A stretch of DNA of 64,000 nt from Kofleriaceae bacterium (GTDB lineage Bacteria > Myxococcota_A > Polyangia > Haliangiales > Haliangiaceae). Within the stretch, counting starts at the first letter, position 1. Each line of letters starts with the position of its first letter. Under the pieces are notes generated by a model, which was given only the letters and a program-made list of their open reading frames with translations, was not told the origin of the DNA and searched no databases. Of this stretch, positions 9,908-18,630 are shown in pieces. The stretch covers positions 1 to 64,000 of the forward strand of contig JAGPCY010000021.1 in assembly GCA_018057825.1 (NCBI GenBank), read 5' to 3'. The position numbers were made by a program, and so were the translations under genes.

Positions 9908-12900
9908 ATGGCAGTGGTGGCGGAAGAGCTGCTCGCAGGGCCGATCGTCCGGCGGGTGACGACGCGCGAGGTCGCGGTCTGGGTCGTTCTTCGACGAGCC
10001 GCCACCTGCGCGCTCCGGCTCTACGCCGCGCCGACCGGCGGCGCGCCGCTGGCGTCGGTCGAGGTGGCGACGGTGGCGATCGGCGAGGCGCTCCATCTCG
10101 GGCTCCTGTGGCTGCGTCTCGGCCCCTCGGAGCTGCTCCAGCCCAACCGGGTCTACGCCTACGACGTCACCTTCGACGGCGACGGGCTCGGCGCCCTCGG
10201 CCTCCTCGAGGACGGCGTGATCGGCGGCCATGCCCACAAGGCCCTGGGCTACGTCGCCGGCCACCGCCCGACCTTCGTGACCCCACCGCTGGCCGCCCAC
10301 GAGCTGGTCTTGACCCACGGCTCGTGCCGGCGTCCGTACGCCCCCGGGCGCGACGGCCTGGTGGCCCTCGATCAGCTCCTCGAGCGCGGGCGGATCCCGA
10401 GCGCCGAGCACCCGCGGCCGCACTACCTGTTCCTCACCGGCGACCAGATCTACGCCGACGACGTCTCGCCCGAGCTCCTCGAGGTGCTGTCGCGCACCGG
10501 CGCCGACCTGATCGGGCGCGACGAGCTGGGCCGCCCCATCGAGCGGGTCCGGGTCGACGTCGGCGACGGCGCGAGCGCGCGGACGATCGCCGTGCCGGTC
10601 GACGAGCTGCACCTGCCGCCCGGGCGCCGGGCGCGCCTGATGACGCGGGCCGCTGGGTTCACCTCGAGCGACAGCCAGTCTCACGCCGTCGGCGTCGGCG
10701 AGCTCGTCGCGCACTACCTCCTGTCGTGGAGCAACGTCCTGTGGCCGACCTGGCGCGACACCGGGGACGGCAGCGACTGGAAGCGCCGCTTCGCCGAGCG
10801 CAAGGCCGACGTCCTGGCGTACCTGGAGGCCTGGCGCGACCGGGCGCGCGAGGTCGACCGCCGCGGCCCCGGCTCGACCTTCCGCACCAACCTCGCCGAT
10901 CGCGTGCGCCGCCTCGACGGCGCCGCCCTGATCCCGAGCCGCCTGCGGCTCATCGAGGCCTGGGCGCGGCGCCCGGCCGCCGAGTGGGCCCAGCCGCCGC
11001 CGCTGCCAGCGTCGGACACCGAGGCCCAGACGCGCCTCGCGGACTGGTGGTCGTTCTGGGGCGCCGCGGCGCCCACGCCGACGCTCGCGCCCGTGGACGA
11101 GGCCCGCCACGCCCGCGAGCTGACCCAGCTCCGGGCCTCCCCGGCGGCCGATCTCGAGGCCCTCGCCAACCTCCTCACCCCGGCATGGTTCGCCGGCTGC
11201 GAGCACTACAAGCTGGCCTTCGATCACGGGCTCCCCGCGGGGGGCCCACCCGAGCTCGCGGCGATCGAGCTCGAGAGCGACTCGGTCGTCGGCCGACTCC
11301 GCCAGCTCCGCCGCTTCTACGAGGGTCTCCCCTACGTGCGCCGGGCGCTGGCCAACGTGTCGTGCTTGATGATGTTCGACGACCACGAGGTCACCGACGA
11401 CTGGAACATCAGCATGGCGTGGGTCGCGCACACCGGCGCCAAGGCCCTGGGGCGCGACACGATCGCCAACGCGCTCGTGGCCTACGGCCTGTGCCAGGAC
11501 TGGGGCAACCTGCCGGCGCGCTACGCCCCGGCGGAACCGCCCGCGGGCGAGCCGCGACGAGAGCAGCCCCACGAACGGCTCCTCCGCCTGGCGCAGGCCT
11601 TGTTCCGCGACGGCGATCGACCGCGCCCGGCCGGCCCCACCATCGACGCCCGCAGCCAGCTCGAGGCGCTGTTCGGGCTCGGCGCCCATGAAGCGCCGCA
11701 GCTCGACTGGCACTGGTCGCTCACCGATCCGAGCGCCGCGCCCTACGAGATCCTCTCGATCGACAACCGCACCCGCCGCGGCTACGAGACCCGCGAGGGC
11801 TCGCCGTCCGCCGTGTCCCGCGAGTCGCTGCCGGCGCAGCTCCCGACGACGGGCCCGGCGGGCTCCGAGCTGACGATCGTGATCGCGCCGCTACCGCCCA
11901 TCGGCTTCGCGCCGATCGAGGAGCTGATCCAGCCCATCGTCAACCTGATCGAGGAGTACCGCGCGGATCCGCGGTTCGCCGAGTGGCGGCCCCGCCAGGA
12001 CTTCCCCGACGTGCAGGTCGACTACGCCTACGGTCGCCTGGGCCGCGACCCGGAGCCGTGGTCCTTCGTGCCGCGCTCCTTCGAGGCGCTCCTCGCCCGC
12101 TTGTCGTCGCGCCGCGCGGTCGTGTTCCTGTCGGGCGACGTCCACTACGCGTTCTCGGCGCAGCTCACCTACTGGAAGGGCGCCGCCGGTGGGCTGGTGG
12201 CGAGCACGCGCTTCGCGCAGCTCACCTCGAGCGCCCTCCAGAACCAGCCCGGCGAACGCGAGACGTTGCTCATCCACATGGCCGGCGCGCAGCAGTTCGG
12301 ATCCATCTTCACCGGCCCCTACGACCGCCTCGGGTGGGCGCGCGCCGACGCGAGCGGCCCGCCGTTCGACCGCGCCCGGGTGTCGCCGCGAGTGCGCCAG
12401 CTCCTCGAGCGCGAGCCGGTCCTGGTCCCGTCGCGGGCCCTGCCCGACGACGTCCTCGAGGATCTCTACCAGCGCCGGTGGCCGCGCGCGCCGGAGTGGG
12501 CGTGGCGCCTCACCCTCGCGAAGGACCTGCGGCCCGACGAGGTGCGCTACCGGGAGCTCCCGTCGGAGCGCCACCGCTGGGAGCTGCCGACCGCCGACGA
12601 GCTGGCGCGCGACCTGCCGCTCGGGATGCGCCGGATCCTCGACCACCACGCCTGGCACGCGACCCACGGCACGCCCCGCCGCGTGTTGTTCCTGTCGAAC
12701 CTCGGCGTCGTGCGGTTCGCCGCGGCGCCGCAGCTCGCCGTGATCCACTCCCTCCATAGCTGGGATCGCGAAGGTGCCGGGCCGGGCGGCGGCCCCGCGA
12801 TCCCGAACCGGCCGTGGCCCGAGGCCCTCCTGCCCGCGCAGGCCTACACCGAACACGTCATCTCCCTCGTCCCGGGCGACGAGCGCGCGCCGGACCAGCG

Positions 12901-12919
12901 TGAGGTCGCGCGGTCCTGA
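9908..12919 (+). CDS. PhoD-like metallophosphoesterase, 1003 aa
   Basis: The calcineurin-like PhoD signature is complete: HGSCRRP at 137-143, TGDQIYADD from 177 (Asp179), FDDHEVTDDWN with Asp491, Asp492 and His493, and SGDVHYAF with Asp744 and His746. These residues bind the two metals in PhoD phosphodiesterases. The protein is about twice the usual length. It has an N-terminal beta domain of about 130 residues, a helical insertion between about 250 and 480, and a C-terminal extension after about 770. No signal peptide or twin-arginine motif is seen, unlike exported PhoD, so it may act in the cytoplasm. It lies 20 bases upstream of the lipoprotein genes and may head the operon with the giant proteins. 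Confidence 0.8.
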   Translation: MAVVAEELLAGPIVRRVTTREVAVWVVLRRAATCALRLYAAPTGGAPLASVEVATVAIGEALHLGLLWLRLGPSELLQPNRVYAYDVTFDGDGLGALGLLEDGVIGGHAHKALGYVAGHRPTFVTPPLAAHELVLTHGSCRRPYAPGRDGLVALDQLLERGRIPSAEHPRPHYLFLTGDQIYADDVSPELLEVLSRTGADLIGRDELGRPIERVRVDVGDGASARTIAVPVDELHLPPGRRARLMTRAAGFTSSDSQSHAVGVGELVAHYLLSWSNVLWPTWRDTGDGSDWKRRFAERKADVLAYLEAWRDRAREVDRRGPGSTFRTNLADRVRRLDGAALIPSRLRLIEAWARRPAAEWAQPPPLPASDTEAQTRLADWWSFWGAAAPTPTLAPVDEARHARELTQLRASPAADLEALANLLTPAWFAGCEHYKLAFDHGLPAGGPPELAAIELESDSVVGRLRQLRRFYEGLPYVRRALANVSCLMMFDDHEVTDDWNISMAWVAHTGAKALGRDTIANALVAYGLCQDWGNLPARYAPAEPPAGEPRREQPHERLLRLAQALFRDGDRPRPAGPTIDARSQLEALFGLGAHEAPQLDWHWSLTDPSAAPYEILSIDNRTRRGYETREGSPSAVSRESLPAQLPTTGPAGSELTIVIAPLPPIGFAPIEELIQPIVNLIEEYRADPRFAEWRPRQDFPDVQVDYAYGRLGRDPEPWSFVPRSFEALLARLSSRRAVVFLSGDVHYAFSAQLTYWKGAAGGLVASTRFAQLTSSALQNQPGERETLLIHMAGAQQFGSIFTGPYDRLGWARADASGPPFDRARVSPRVRQLLEREPVLVPSRALPDDVLEDLYQRRWPRAPEWAWRLTLAKDLRPDEVRYRELPSERHRWELPTADELARDLPLGMRRILDHHAWHATHGTPRRVLFLSNLGVVRFAAAPQLAVIHSLHSWDREGAGPGGGPAIPNRPWPEALLPAQAYTEHVISLVPGDERAPDQREVARS

Positions 12920-12939
12920 GGCGCCCCAAGGAGCCACCT

Positions 12940-13587
12940 ATGAGATCCCGATCGATTCTTGGTGTGATGCGCGCCGCGGGCGCTTCGTGGGCGGCCGTGT
13001 TCGTGCTCCTCCTCGGAGGCTGCTACACGAGCCTCGGCGCCGGCGTCGGCGGCGGTCGGCGAAACGGCGAGCACAGCGTACGCGGCACCGGCTCGGTGGC
13101 GATCGGCGGTGCGCTCGACATCGGCGGAGCGAGGTTCGGGCTTGGCGCGGTGCCAGTTGGCCAGAGTCTCTCTTATGGGGCAGAGGCGCGGACCGAGATC
13201 TGCCTTCGCTCCTCCCCGGAGCCTGTGAGGTATGGCAGGGCCGTGCCGAGCTGTAGCGCCGATCTGAAGCGGACCACTCTCAACCTCCGACTCCACTGGC
13301 TTCCCGGCATGTATCTCCAGGACAAGCCAGTCGAGTATCCCAGTATCGCCGCATACGACACGGGCTTCTTCGTCGCCGTAGGCATCGGCCGCGATGGGCG
13401 AGACGCCACGCCCAGCGAGGTCGCCCGCGTGATCGAGTACGGGAACATCGCGACGGGGCTCTTCTATTCACAACGCTGGTTCGACGATCGCGACAGCGAC
13501 TGGACCGCCGGGGTGTTTCTCGAGCTCTCCTTTCGGGGAGACATTCTGGCAGGCATCGCCGACGCAGCCATGCGCAAGCCGCACTAG
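12940..13587 (+). CDS. Barrel-like lipoprotein, paralogue 1 of 3
   Basis: An AAGGAG ribosome site precedes the ATG of this 215-aa protein. It has a signal peptide and lipobox (LLGGC, about residue 27) followed directly by YTSLGAGVGGGR. It shares the core pattern GGR, FGLGAVPVG, SYGAEARTEICLRS, TLNLRLHWLPGMY, YDTGFFVA and LFYSQRWFDDRDSDWTAGVFLE with the next two genes. Regular beta strands and aromatic turns suggest a small barrel or a surface lipoprotein. I do not know the family. Base composition is visibly less GC-rich than in the PhoD gene before it. It probably forms one transcript with the following genes. Confidence 0.75.
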   Translation: MRSRSILGVMRAAGASWAAVFVLLLGGCYTSLGAGVGGGRRNGEHSVRGTGSVAIGGALDIGGARFGLGAVPVGQSLSYGAEARTEICLRSSPEPVRYGRAVPSCSADLKRTTLNLRLHWLPGMYLQDKPVEYPSIAAYDTGFFVAVGIGRDGRDATPSEVARVIEYGNIATGLFYSQRWFDDRDSDWTAGVFLELSFRGDILAGIADAAMRKPH

Positions 13588-13591
13588 CACC

Positions 13592-13651
13592 ATGGCGAAG
13601 CTCACTGACCTGCCGAGAGCGCTAGCCCATGTGGCACGAGCCGTGCTCGGC
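13592..13651 (+). repeat. Leader repeat copy 1 (duplicated 5' end of gene at 15181)
   Basis: About 60 bases encode MAKLTDLPRALAHVARAVLG. This is close to the first 20 codons of the giant gene at 15181 (MAKLTDLPRALARVTRDVLG) and to a third copy at 14453-14512. It sits between lipoprotein paralogues 1 and 2. The frame stays open into paralogue 2, but a signal peptide start lies at 13781, so this copy is probably a relic of tandem duplication or a coupling leader. Confidence 0.85.
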
Positions 13652-13780
13652 CCGGTCCTACTGCACACGATCGCCCGGCAGAAACTGACCACCGCGCCAC
13701 GCGTCGACCAGGGGGCCACTGTGGACGACGAACGACCCGCCATGGCTACTCATTCTCACACCACCTTGGAGGCTGCCACA

Positions 13781-14440
13781 ATGACAACTGCATCCCGGCA
13801 CCTCCGATCCACCTTCACACTGATCCCGCTCGTATGCCTGGGCCTTGCTACTGTTGGATCGGGCGCCTGCTATCATGGAGTTGGCCTGGGGCTTGGGGGC
13901 GGCCGGGTCGACAACAAGCAAGGTGTACGGGCAGCCGGAGGATTCTCTCTTGGCGGCGCCTACGACTTCGGCGCTGCGCGCGTCGGGATTGGAGCGGTCC
14001 CGATCGGCAACGGCTTCACCTACGGCGCAGAGGTCCGGGCAGAGCTGTGCCTCCGGTCACGCAACCCGGAGAGAGACCCACGCACTGGCCGTGGGCTAGG
14101 TCGCTGTGCGACCGACCGAGAGAGGAACATGCTCAACCTACGGGCTCATTGGTTGCCCGGCATGTATTTCGACGACGACCCGACCGAATACCCCGAGCGC
14201 ATCGGCTATGACACCGGCCTCTTCGTGGCCCTCGGATACAGCATTGACCTAAGGGCCAGCCAGCCCTCTGATGACCTGCGCATCCGACAGTACGCGAATG
14301 CGGGCATAGGGCTGTTTTTCTCGCGCGACTGGTTCAACACTCGGAGCGGCGACTGGAGCGCGGGTGTCTACGCAGAGTGGTCAGCGCGATTCGATTTCGT
14401 TCAGGCCCTCGGCGATCTAGTCTCAAGGGGATCTCACTAG
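13781..14440 (+). CDS. Barrel-like lipoprotein, paralogue 2 of 3
   Basis: I place the start at the ATG at 13781: a GGAGG lies nine bases upstream and the signal peptide begins there (MTTASRHLRSTFTLIPLVCLG, lipobox SGAC). An earlier in-frame ATG at 13592 would bury the signal peptide 63 residues inside the protein. The 219-aa product matches paralogues 1 and 3 throughout: HGVGLGLGGGR, GIGAVPIGNGFTYGAEVRAE, LNLRAHWLPGMYF, YDTGLFVALG, LFFSRDWFNTRSGDWSAGVYAE. Function is unknown; export to the envelope as a lipoprotein is the only safe statement. Composition is less GC-rich than the window average. Confidence 0.72.
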   Translation: MTTASRHLRSTFTLIPLVCLGLATVGSGACYHGVGLGLGGGRVDNKQGVRAAGGFSLGGAYDFGAARVGIGAVPIGNGFTYGAEVRAELCLRSRNPERDPRTGRGLGRCATDRERNMLNLRAHWLPGMYFDDDPTEYPERIGYDTGLFVALGYSIDLRASQPSDDLRIRQYANAGIGLFFSRDWFNTRSGDWSAGVYAEWSARFDFVQALGDLVSRGSH

Positions 14441-14452
14441 ATTGGCAACATG

Positions 14453-14512
14453 ATGAAGGTGACTGACCTGCCGAGAGCGCTGGTCCGCGTGGCACGTGAC
14501 GTACAAGGAGCC
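14453..14512 (+). repeat. Leader repeat copy 2
   Basis: This second copy of the leader encodes MKVTDLPRALVRVARDVQG and runs into the AAGGAG site of lipoprotein paralogue 3. It shares the block actgacctgccgagagcgct with copy 1. The distance to copy 3 at 15181 is about 730 bases, one lipoprotein gene plus leader, as expected from unequal duplication of a [lipoprotein + leader] unit. Confidence 0.85.
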
Positions 14513-14515
14513 GCC

Positions 14516-15178
14516 ATGAACGACGAACCCATGACCGCACGCCCGACGCGACGACCGCTGCTCCGTGCGACCGCCTTCGTGGCATGCGCTGCGGCGCTCA
14601 GCGGGGGCTGCTACCAGAGCGTGAGCGCTGGGCTCGGCGGCGGCCGCATCAACAAGGAGCCAAGCCAGGGCAACGCCGGTGCCCTGGCGACCGGAGGTGC
14701 ATGGGACTTCGGCCCGGCCCGCATTGGCCTTGGGTTCGTTGCTCTGGGCCCGGGGTTTTCGTATGGGCCAGAGGTGCGGACGGAGATCTGCCTGCGGTCG
14801 AGGAGACCGGAGAAGACGATCACGGGGACCCTACTTCCGAACTGCGTCTCAGACCTGATACGGGACACCTTGAACCTCCGGATCGCCTGGCTACCGAACT
14901 CCTGGTTCGAGAACTCGCCTGAAGATGCCCCCGAACTCGCGGGCTATGACAACGGCTTCTCGATACACCTGGGTCTGGGCCGCGACTTCCGGACGCCATA
15001 TCCATCCAGCGTGGTCCGGACGGTCCAGTACTTCAACTTCAGCGCTGGGCTCTTCTACACCCAACGGTGGTTCGACGGCCGCAACAGCGACTGGATCGCA
15101 GGAGTATACGGCGAGGCCTCACTGCGTCTCGACTACCTGGAGCTATTCTCCGGCGCCGCGGCCCGGGGGCCGAACTGA
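14516..15178 (+). CDS. Barrel-like lipoprotein, paralogue 3 of 3
   Basis: An AAGGAG site six bases before the ATG at 14516 supports this start; the frame is open back to 14450 through leader copy 2. The 220-aa product has a signal peptide with lipobox (LSGGC) and the family core SAGLGGGR, GLGFVALGPGFSYGPEVRTE, LNLRIAWLPNSWF, YDNGFSIHLG and LFYTQRWFDGRNSDWIAGVYGE. It ends two bases before the ATG of the giant gene at 15181, so it belongs to the same transcript. The family is not known to me. Confidence 0.75.
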   Translation: MNDEPMTARPTRRPLLRATAFVACAAALSGGCYQSVSAGLGGGRINKEPSQGNAGALATGGAWDFGPARIGLGFVALGPGFSYGPEVRTEICLRSRRPEKTITGTLLPNCVSDLIRDTLNLRIAWLPNSWFENSPEDAPELAGYDNGFSIHLGLGRDFRTPYPSSVVRTVQYFNFSAGLFYTQRWFDGRNSDWIAGVYGEASLRLDYLELFSGAAARGPN

Positions 15179-15180
15179 TC

Positions 15181-18100
15181 ATGGCGAAGCTGACCGACCT
15201 ACCGAGAGCGCTGGCCCGCGTGACACGAGACGTGCTCGGCCAGGTCCGCAGCTTGAGCTTGCAGCCGTGGGAGCTAGAGAACTTTGCGCAAGGTGTGCCG
15301 GCACCCCCGCCGGAGTTCTTCGCGCAGGTCGATGAGCTCTTGGGTCTTGAAGCTGCGGGGCTCGATCTCGCCGACCTGCTCGAGATCCTCGACGGCCTAC
15401 GGGATGCGTACGGCGCCGTCAGCGACCACGATCCGGCTGACCTGTTCGCCCGACTCTTCGGACCACTCCTGCTCTGTACGATGCGGGCCGATCCATCGTG
15501 GCGTCCGTCCTACCCGTTCGTCGCGGCGGTCCTCGCTGCCGACGATGCGCTCGCCGAACACAGCGCCAGTCGAATGCTGCCCGACCGCTACACTGCGCTG
15601 GCGCTTCGACTCTGGCGCGAAGCCGCCGGACAGCGGAGCACCGACATCAACCATCTCGCGACCTGGCTCACCCTGTCCGCGGTGGCCACAGCGTATCCCG
15701 TGATTCAATGGGGATGGGCGAAGCTGTCGAAGCGATTCTGGGAGGAACAACGGCCAGCCGACCTGAGCCTCGCCCTCGGCTGGGAGAGCGACCTGCCGCA
15801 ACGGGACTCGGCGTTCGACGAGCCGGCGCGGCCGACGTCGACGTGGAGCGCGCAGCGAACCTTCTCCCTTCGCCGCGAAGGGAAGCCGGCGTTCGCGTTC
15901 GCCGACTACGACGAGGCCTCGACGGTCGACGCGCCGCGCGCAAGCGCCCGCCACTGGTCGATCGCCTGCGCGCCGTCGGCCGTCGAACACGCAGCCAATG
16001 CAGGAGAGCCACCAGGGCCGGCCCTCTGGTTCGCGTTTGATATCGCCGAGGGACTTGGCGATTGGCACTACGGCAACTGGTCGACTCGCCTACGAGGACA
16101 CGGCAATGGTGTGCGTAGTATCCCGTTCGGAGAAGCGCGTACGGCGACCGCCGCCGGGGCCGGTCTCGAGTTCGAGGCGGTGTGGGCGCCAACCGTCGAC
16201 GACGAGGTCGACCGCCAGCCTGACGCCGGCGACTGCTCGTTCACCGTCGGCGGCGTGGCGATCACGGCGTTTGGTGGCGGAGGGGTCGGGATCGGGGAGG
16301 CCGGGCCGGCGGTGGCGGCCGACGAAGCCGGGGTCGCGATCCGCCTGACCCGGGCCCGGCTGGCCCTGGCGCCGTCGAGCGCGCTGGCTCGCGCGATCCT
16401 GCGGGGCGGGCTCACGCTCGAGGCCGACCTCGGCCTGCGCCTCACGACCCACCGCGGCCTGGTGCTCGAGGGCTCCGGCGGGCTCGACCTGTACCTCGCC
16501 ATCGAGCGCGCGATCGGCAACCGCTGGCTGGGCGCGTCGATCTCGTACCTGCGGCTGCGCCTCATCGTCGACAGCGGGCCCGCGGGGGCCGGGGTCACCG
16601 TCGAGGCGACCGCCGGGGTCGCGATCTCGATCTTCCGGGTGACGCTCACCCTCGAGGGCCTCGGCGCGCGCCTCGCGGTGCGCACCCGCACGCCCCGCGG
16701 CAACCTGCTCGGCATCGCCGACGTCGCCGGCGAGGTGATCACGCCGCCGACGTTTGGCCTGGCGATCGATTGGGGGCCGATCCGCGGCGGCGGGGTGTTC
16801 GCCTACGAGGCCGACCAGGATCGCTACTGGGGCGCCCTCGAGCTGGCCTGGGGCAAGCGCTGGGCGCTGCGCGGCGTCGGGTTCTGCGAGGGCCGCACGA
16901 CCGGCGACGGCGCAACCGCGCGCACCCAGCACAGCCTGGTCGCGCTGGTCACCTGGGAGCGGACCTCAGTCTCGCCCGGGTTCGACCTGACCGGGGTCGG
17001 GGTGTTCGTCGGCACCCACCGGCGCGCCGACGGCGACGCCCTGCGCGAGGGCGTGGTCTCGGGCGCCCTCGACGCGCTCTTGTTCCCGCCCGACCCGGTC
17101 GGCCAGGCCCGGTCGCTGGTCGCCGCCCTCGAGCGGTTCTTCCCGGCGGCGGAGCCCGACGCCGACACCCACGTCGTCGGGGTGCTGCTCAAGCTGTCGT
17201 TCGCCGGCGGCCTGGCCAGCGCCCGCCTGGGCTTCCTCGTGCAGTTCGGCGCCGGCACCGTCAACCGCACCAAGCTGTTCGTCGCCTTCGCCGCCAAGCT
17301 GGCGCTGCGCGGCGCGCTGGCGCGGGTGGTCAAGCTGGAGATGGCCGGCGTCGGTGAGTACGAGGCCGCCACCGGCGACCTCGAGGTCCGCGCGCGACTC
17401 CGCAACTCGCGCCTGTGCGGCGCCAACCTGGACGGCGAGCTCCTGGTGTTCCGCGGCGACCCGCTCGGCGGCGCCGCCGCGCCGGCCGCGCGCACCGACC
17501 TCGAGGCCCTGGCCCGCCCCGGCACCGGCTGGTTCTTCAGCCTCGGCGGCTATCACCCGCGATGGTTCGACGGCAAGGGCCCGGGGCGAGCCCGGGTCGA
17601 CCAGCGCATCGCGGTCACCGTCCACAAGGGCGACGCCTTGACGATGGAGTGGAGCGGCTACCTGGCGCTCACGCCGTCGGCGATCCACCTCGGCGCCCGG
17701 GCCCGGGTCGCGCTGTCGGCCGGCGGCTTCGGCATCGAGGGCCTGTGCGGCTTCGACGGCATGGTGACCTACGACTGGGACTTCGTCCTCGACGTCTTCG
17801 GCCAGGTTCGCCTCATCCTGTTCTCGCGCACGCTGTGCGACCTCGGGCTCGAGGGCACGCTGCGCGGCACCAGCCCGTGGTCGATCGCCGGGCGGGTCAA
17901 ATACAAGATCCTGTGGTGGTCGGGCAGCAAGTGCTTCTCGCAGCAGCTCACCGACGACACCGAGCCGGCCCCGCCGCCGCCGTCGCTGGCCACCCAGGTG
18001 CGGACCGCCCTCGCCGAGCCGGCGGCCTACGCCGATGCGGCGCCCGGCGCGATCGCGTCGACCAAGCGCGAGCGGACCGGGCTGTGGGGCGCGCCGGAGC

Positions 18101-18630
18101 GCGGCCTGCGCGCGACCCAGACGATCGCGCCGCTCGGGGTCGCGGTGACCCGGCTGGGCGCGGTCCGCTTGCCGCGACCGACCGCCGCCGCGGTGACCTC
18201 GGTCGAGCTGGGCGGTGCGCCGTGGCCCCATCGCGCGGTGACCGCGGCCTTCGCGCCCGGCACGTTCTTCGACCTGACGACCGCCCAGGCCTTGACGGCG
18301 CCGGCCGCCGAGACGCTCGACGCCGGCTTCGAGGTCGCCCACGACGCGATCGCGGTCGGCGGCGAGCAAGAGGCGATCGCCCGCTACGACGCGATCACGA
18401 TCGACCGCGGCCAGACCGCGGCCGCGCCGCGGCCGCGCGAAGTGGTCGGGTTGCCCCCCGAGGTCCACCTCGCCGAGCTGGCCAGGCGGGCGCCGCCACC
18501 GCCGCCGCCGCGACAGGTCAGGGTCGCGCCGGCCGAGTACGCGCGCCCAGGCGTCCCTGCCCGCGGGCGCTTCGCCACCCTGGCGGCCACCGGGGCGCCG
18601 CTGCGCCGAGCCCGCGCGGGGGTCGCGTGA
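15181..18630 (+). CDS. Giant uncharacterised protein 1, 1149 aa (DUF6603-like)
   Basis: The ATG at 15181 begins MAKLTDLPRALARVTRDVLG, the sequence duplicated upstream. Residues of about 30-330 are mixed helical. From about 360 to 940 the chain is almost all amphipathic beta strands (GGGGVGIGEAG, LEADLGLRLTTHRGLVLEG, GGGVFAYEADQDRYWGALEL). A conserved SLGGYHP lies at 787-793, followed by LALTPSAIHLGARARV. This resembles what I recall of the DUF6603 family, large proteins of unknown function; the match is from memory. There is no signal peptide. The first 950 bases are less GC-rich than the remainder, as if the gene were of two origins. The stop overlaps the next GTG. Confidence 0.7.
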   Translation: MAKLTDLPRALARVTRDVLGQVRSLSLQPWELENFAQGVPAPPPEFFAQVDELLGLEAAGLDLADLLEILDGLRDAYGAVSDHDPADLFARLFGPLLLCTMRADPSWRPSYPFVAAVLAADDALAEHSASRMLPDRYTALALRLWREAAGQRSTDINHLATWLTLSAVATAYPVIQWGWAKLSKRFWEEQRPADLSLALGWESDLPQRDSAFDEPARPTSTWSAQRTFSLRREGKPAFAFADYDEASTVDAPRASARHWSIACAPSAVEHAANAGEPPGPALWFAFDIAEGLGDWHYGNWSTRLRGHGNGVRSIPFGEARTATAAGAGLEFEAVWAPTVDDEVDRQPDAGDCSFTVGGVAITAFGGGGVGIGEAGPAVAADEAGVAIRLTRARLALAPSSALARAILRGGLTLEADLGLRLTTHRGLVLEGSGGLDLYLAIERAIGNRWLGASISYLRLRLIVDSGPAGAGVTVEATAGVAISIFRVTLTLEGLGARLAVRTRTPRGNLLGIADVAGEVITPPTFGLAIDWGPIRGGGVFAYEADQDRYWGALELAWGKRWALRGVGFCEGRTTGDGATARTQHSLVALVTWERTSVSPGFDLTGVGVFVGTHRRADGDALREGVVSGALDALLFPPDPVGQARSLVAALERFFPAAEPDADTHVVGVLLKLSFAGGLASARLGFLVQFGAGTVNRTKLFVAFAAKLALRGALARVVKLEMAGVGEYEAATGDLEVRARLRNSRLCGANLDGELLVFRGDPLGGAAAPAARTDLEALARPGTGWFFSLGGYHPRWFDGKGPGRARVDQRIAVTVHKGDALTMEWSGYLALTPSAIHLGARARVALSAGGFGIEGLCGFDGMVTYDWDFVLDVFGQVRLILFSRTLCDLGLEGTLRGTSPWSIAGRVKYKILWWSGSKCFSQQLTDDTEPAPPPPSLATQVRTALAEPAAYADAAPGAIASTKRERTGLWGAPERGLRATQTIAPLGVAVTRLGAVRLPRPTAAAVTSVELGGAPWPHRAVTAAFAPGTFFDLTTAQALTAPAAETLDAGFEVAHDAIAVGGEQEAIARYDAITIDRGQTAAAPRPREVVGLPPEVHLAELARRAPPPPPPRQVRVAPAEYARPGVPARGRFATLAATGAPLRRARAGVA

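Noticed and set aside
13592-14440. 282-aa start for lipoprotein paralogue 2
   Set aside because: The first 63 codons come from the duplicated leader and would place the signal peptide inside the protein; ATG 13781 has a GGAGG site.
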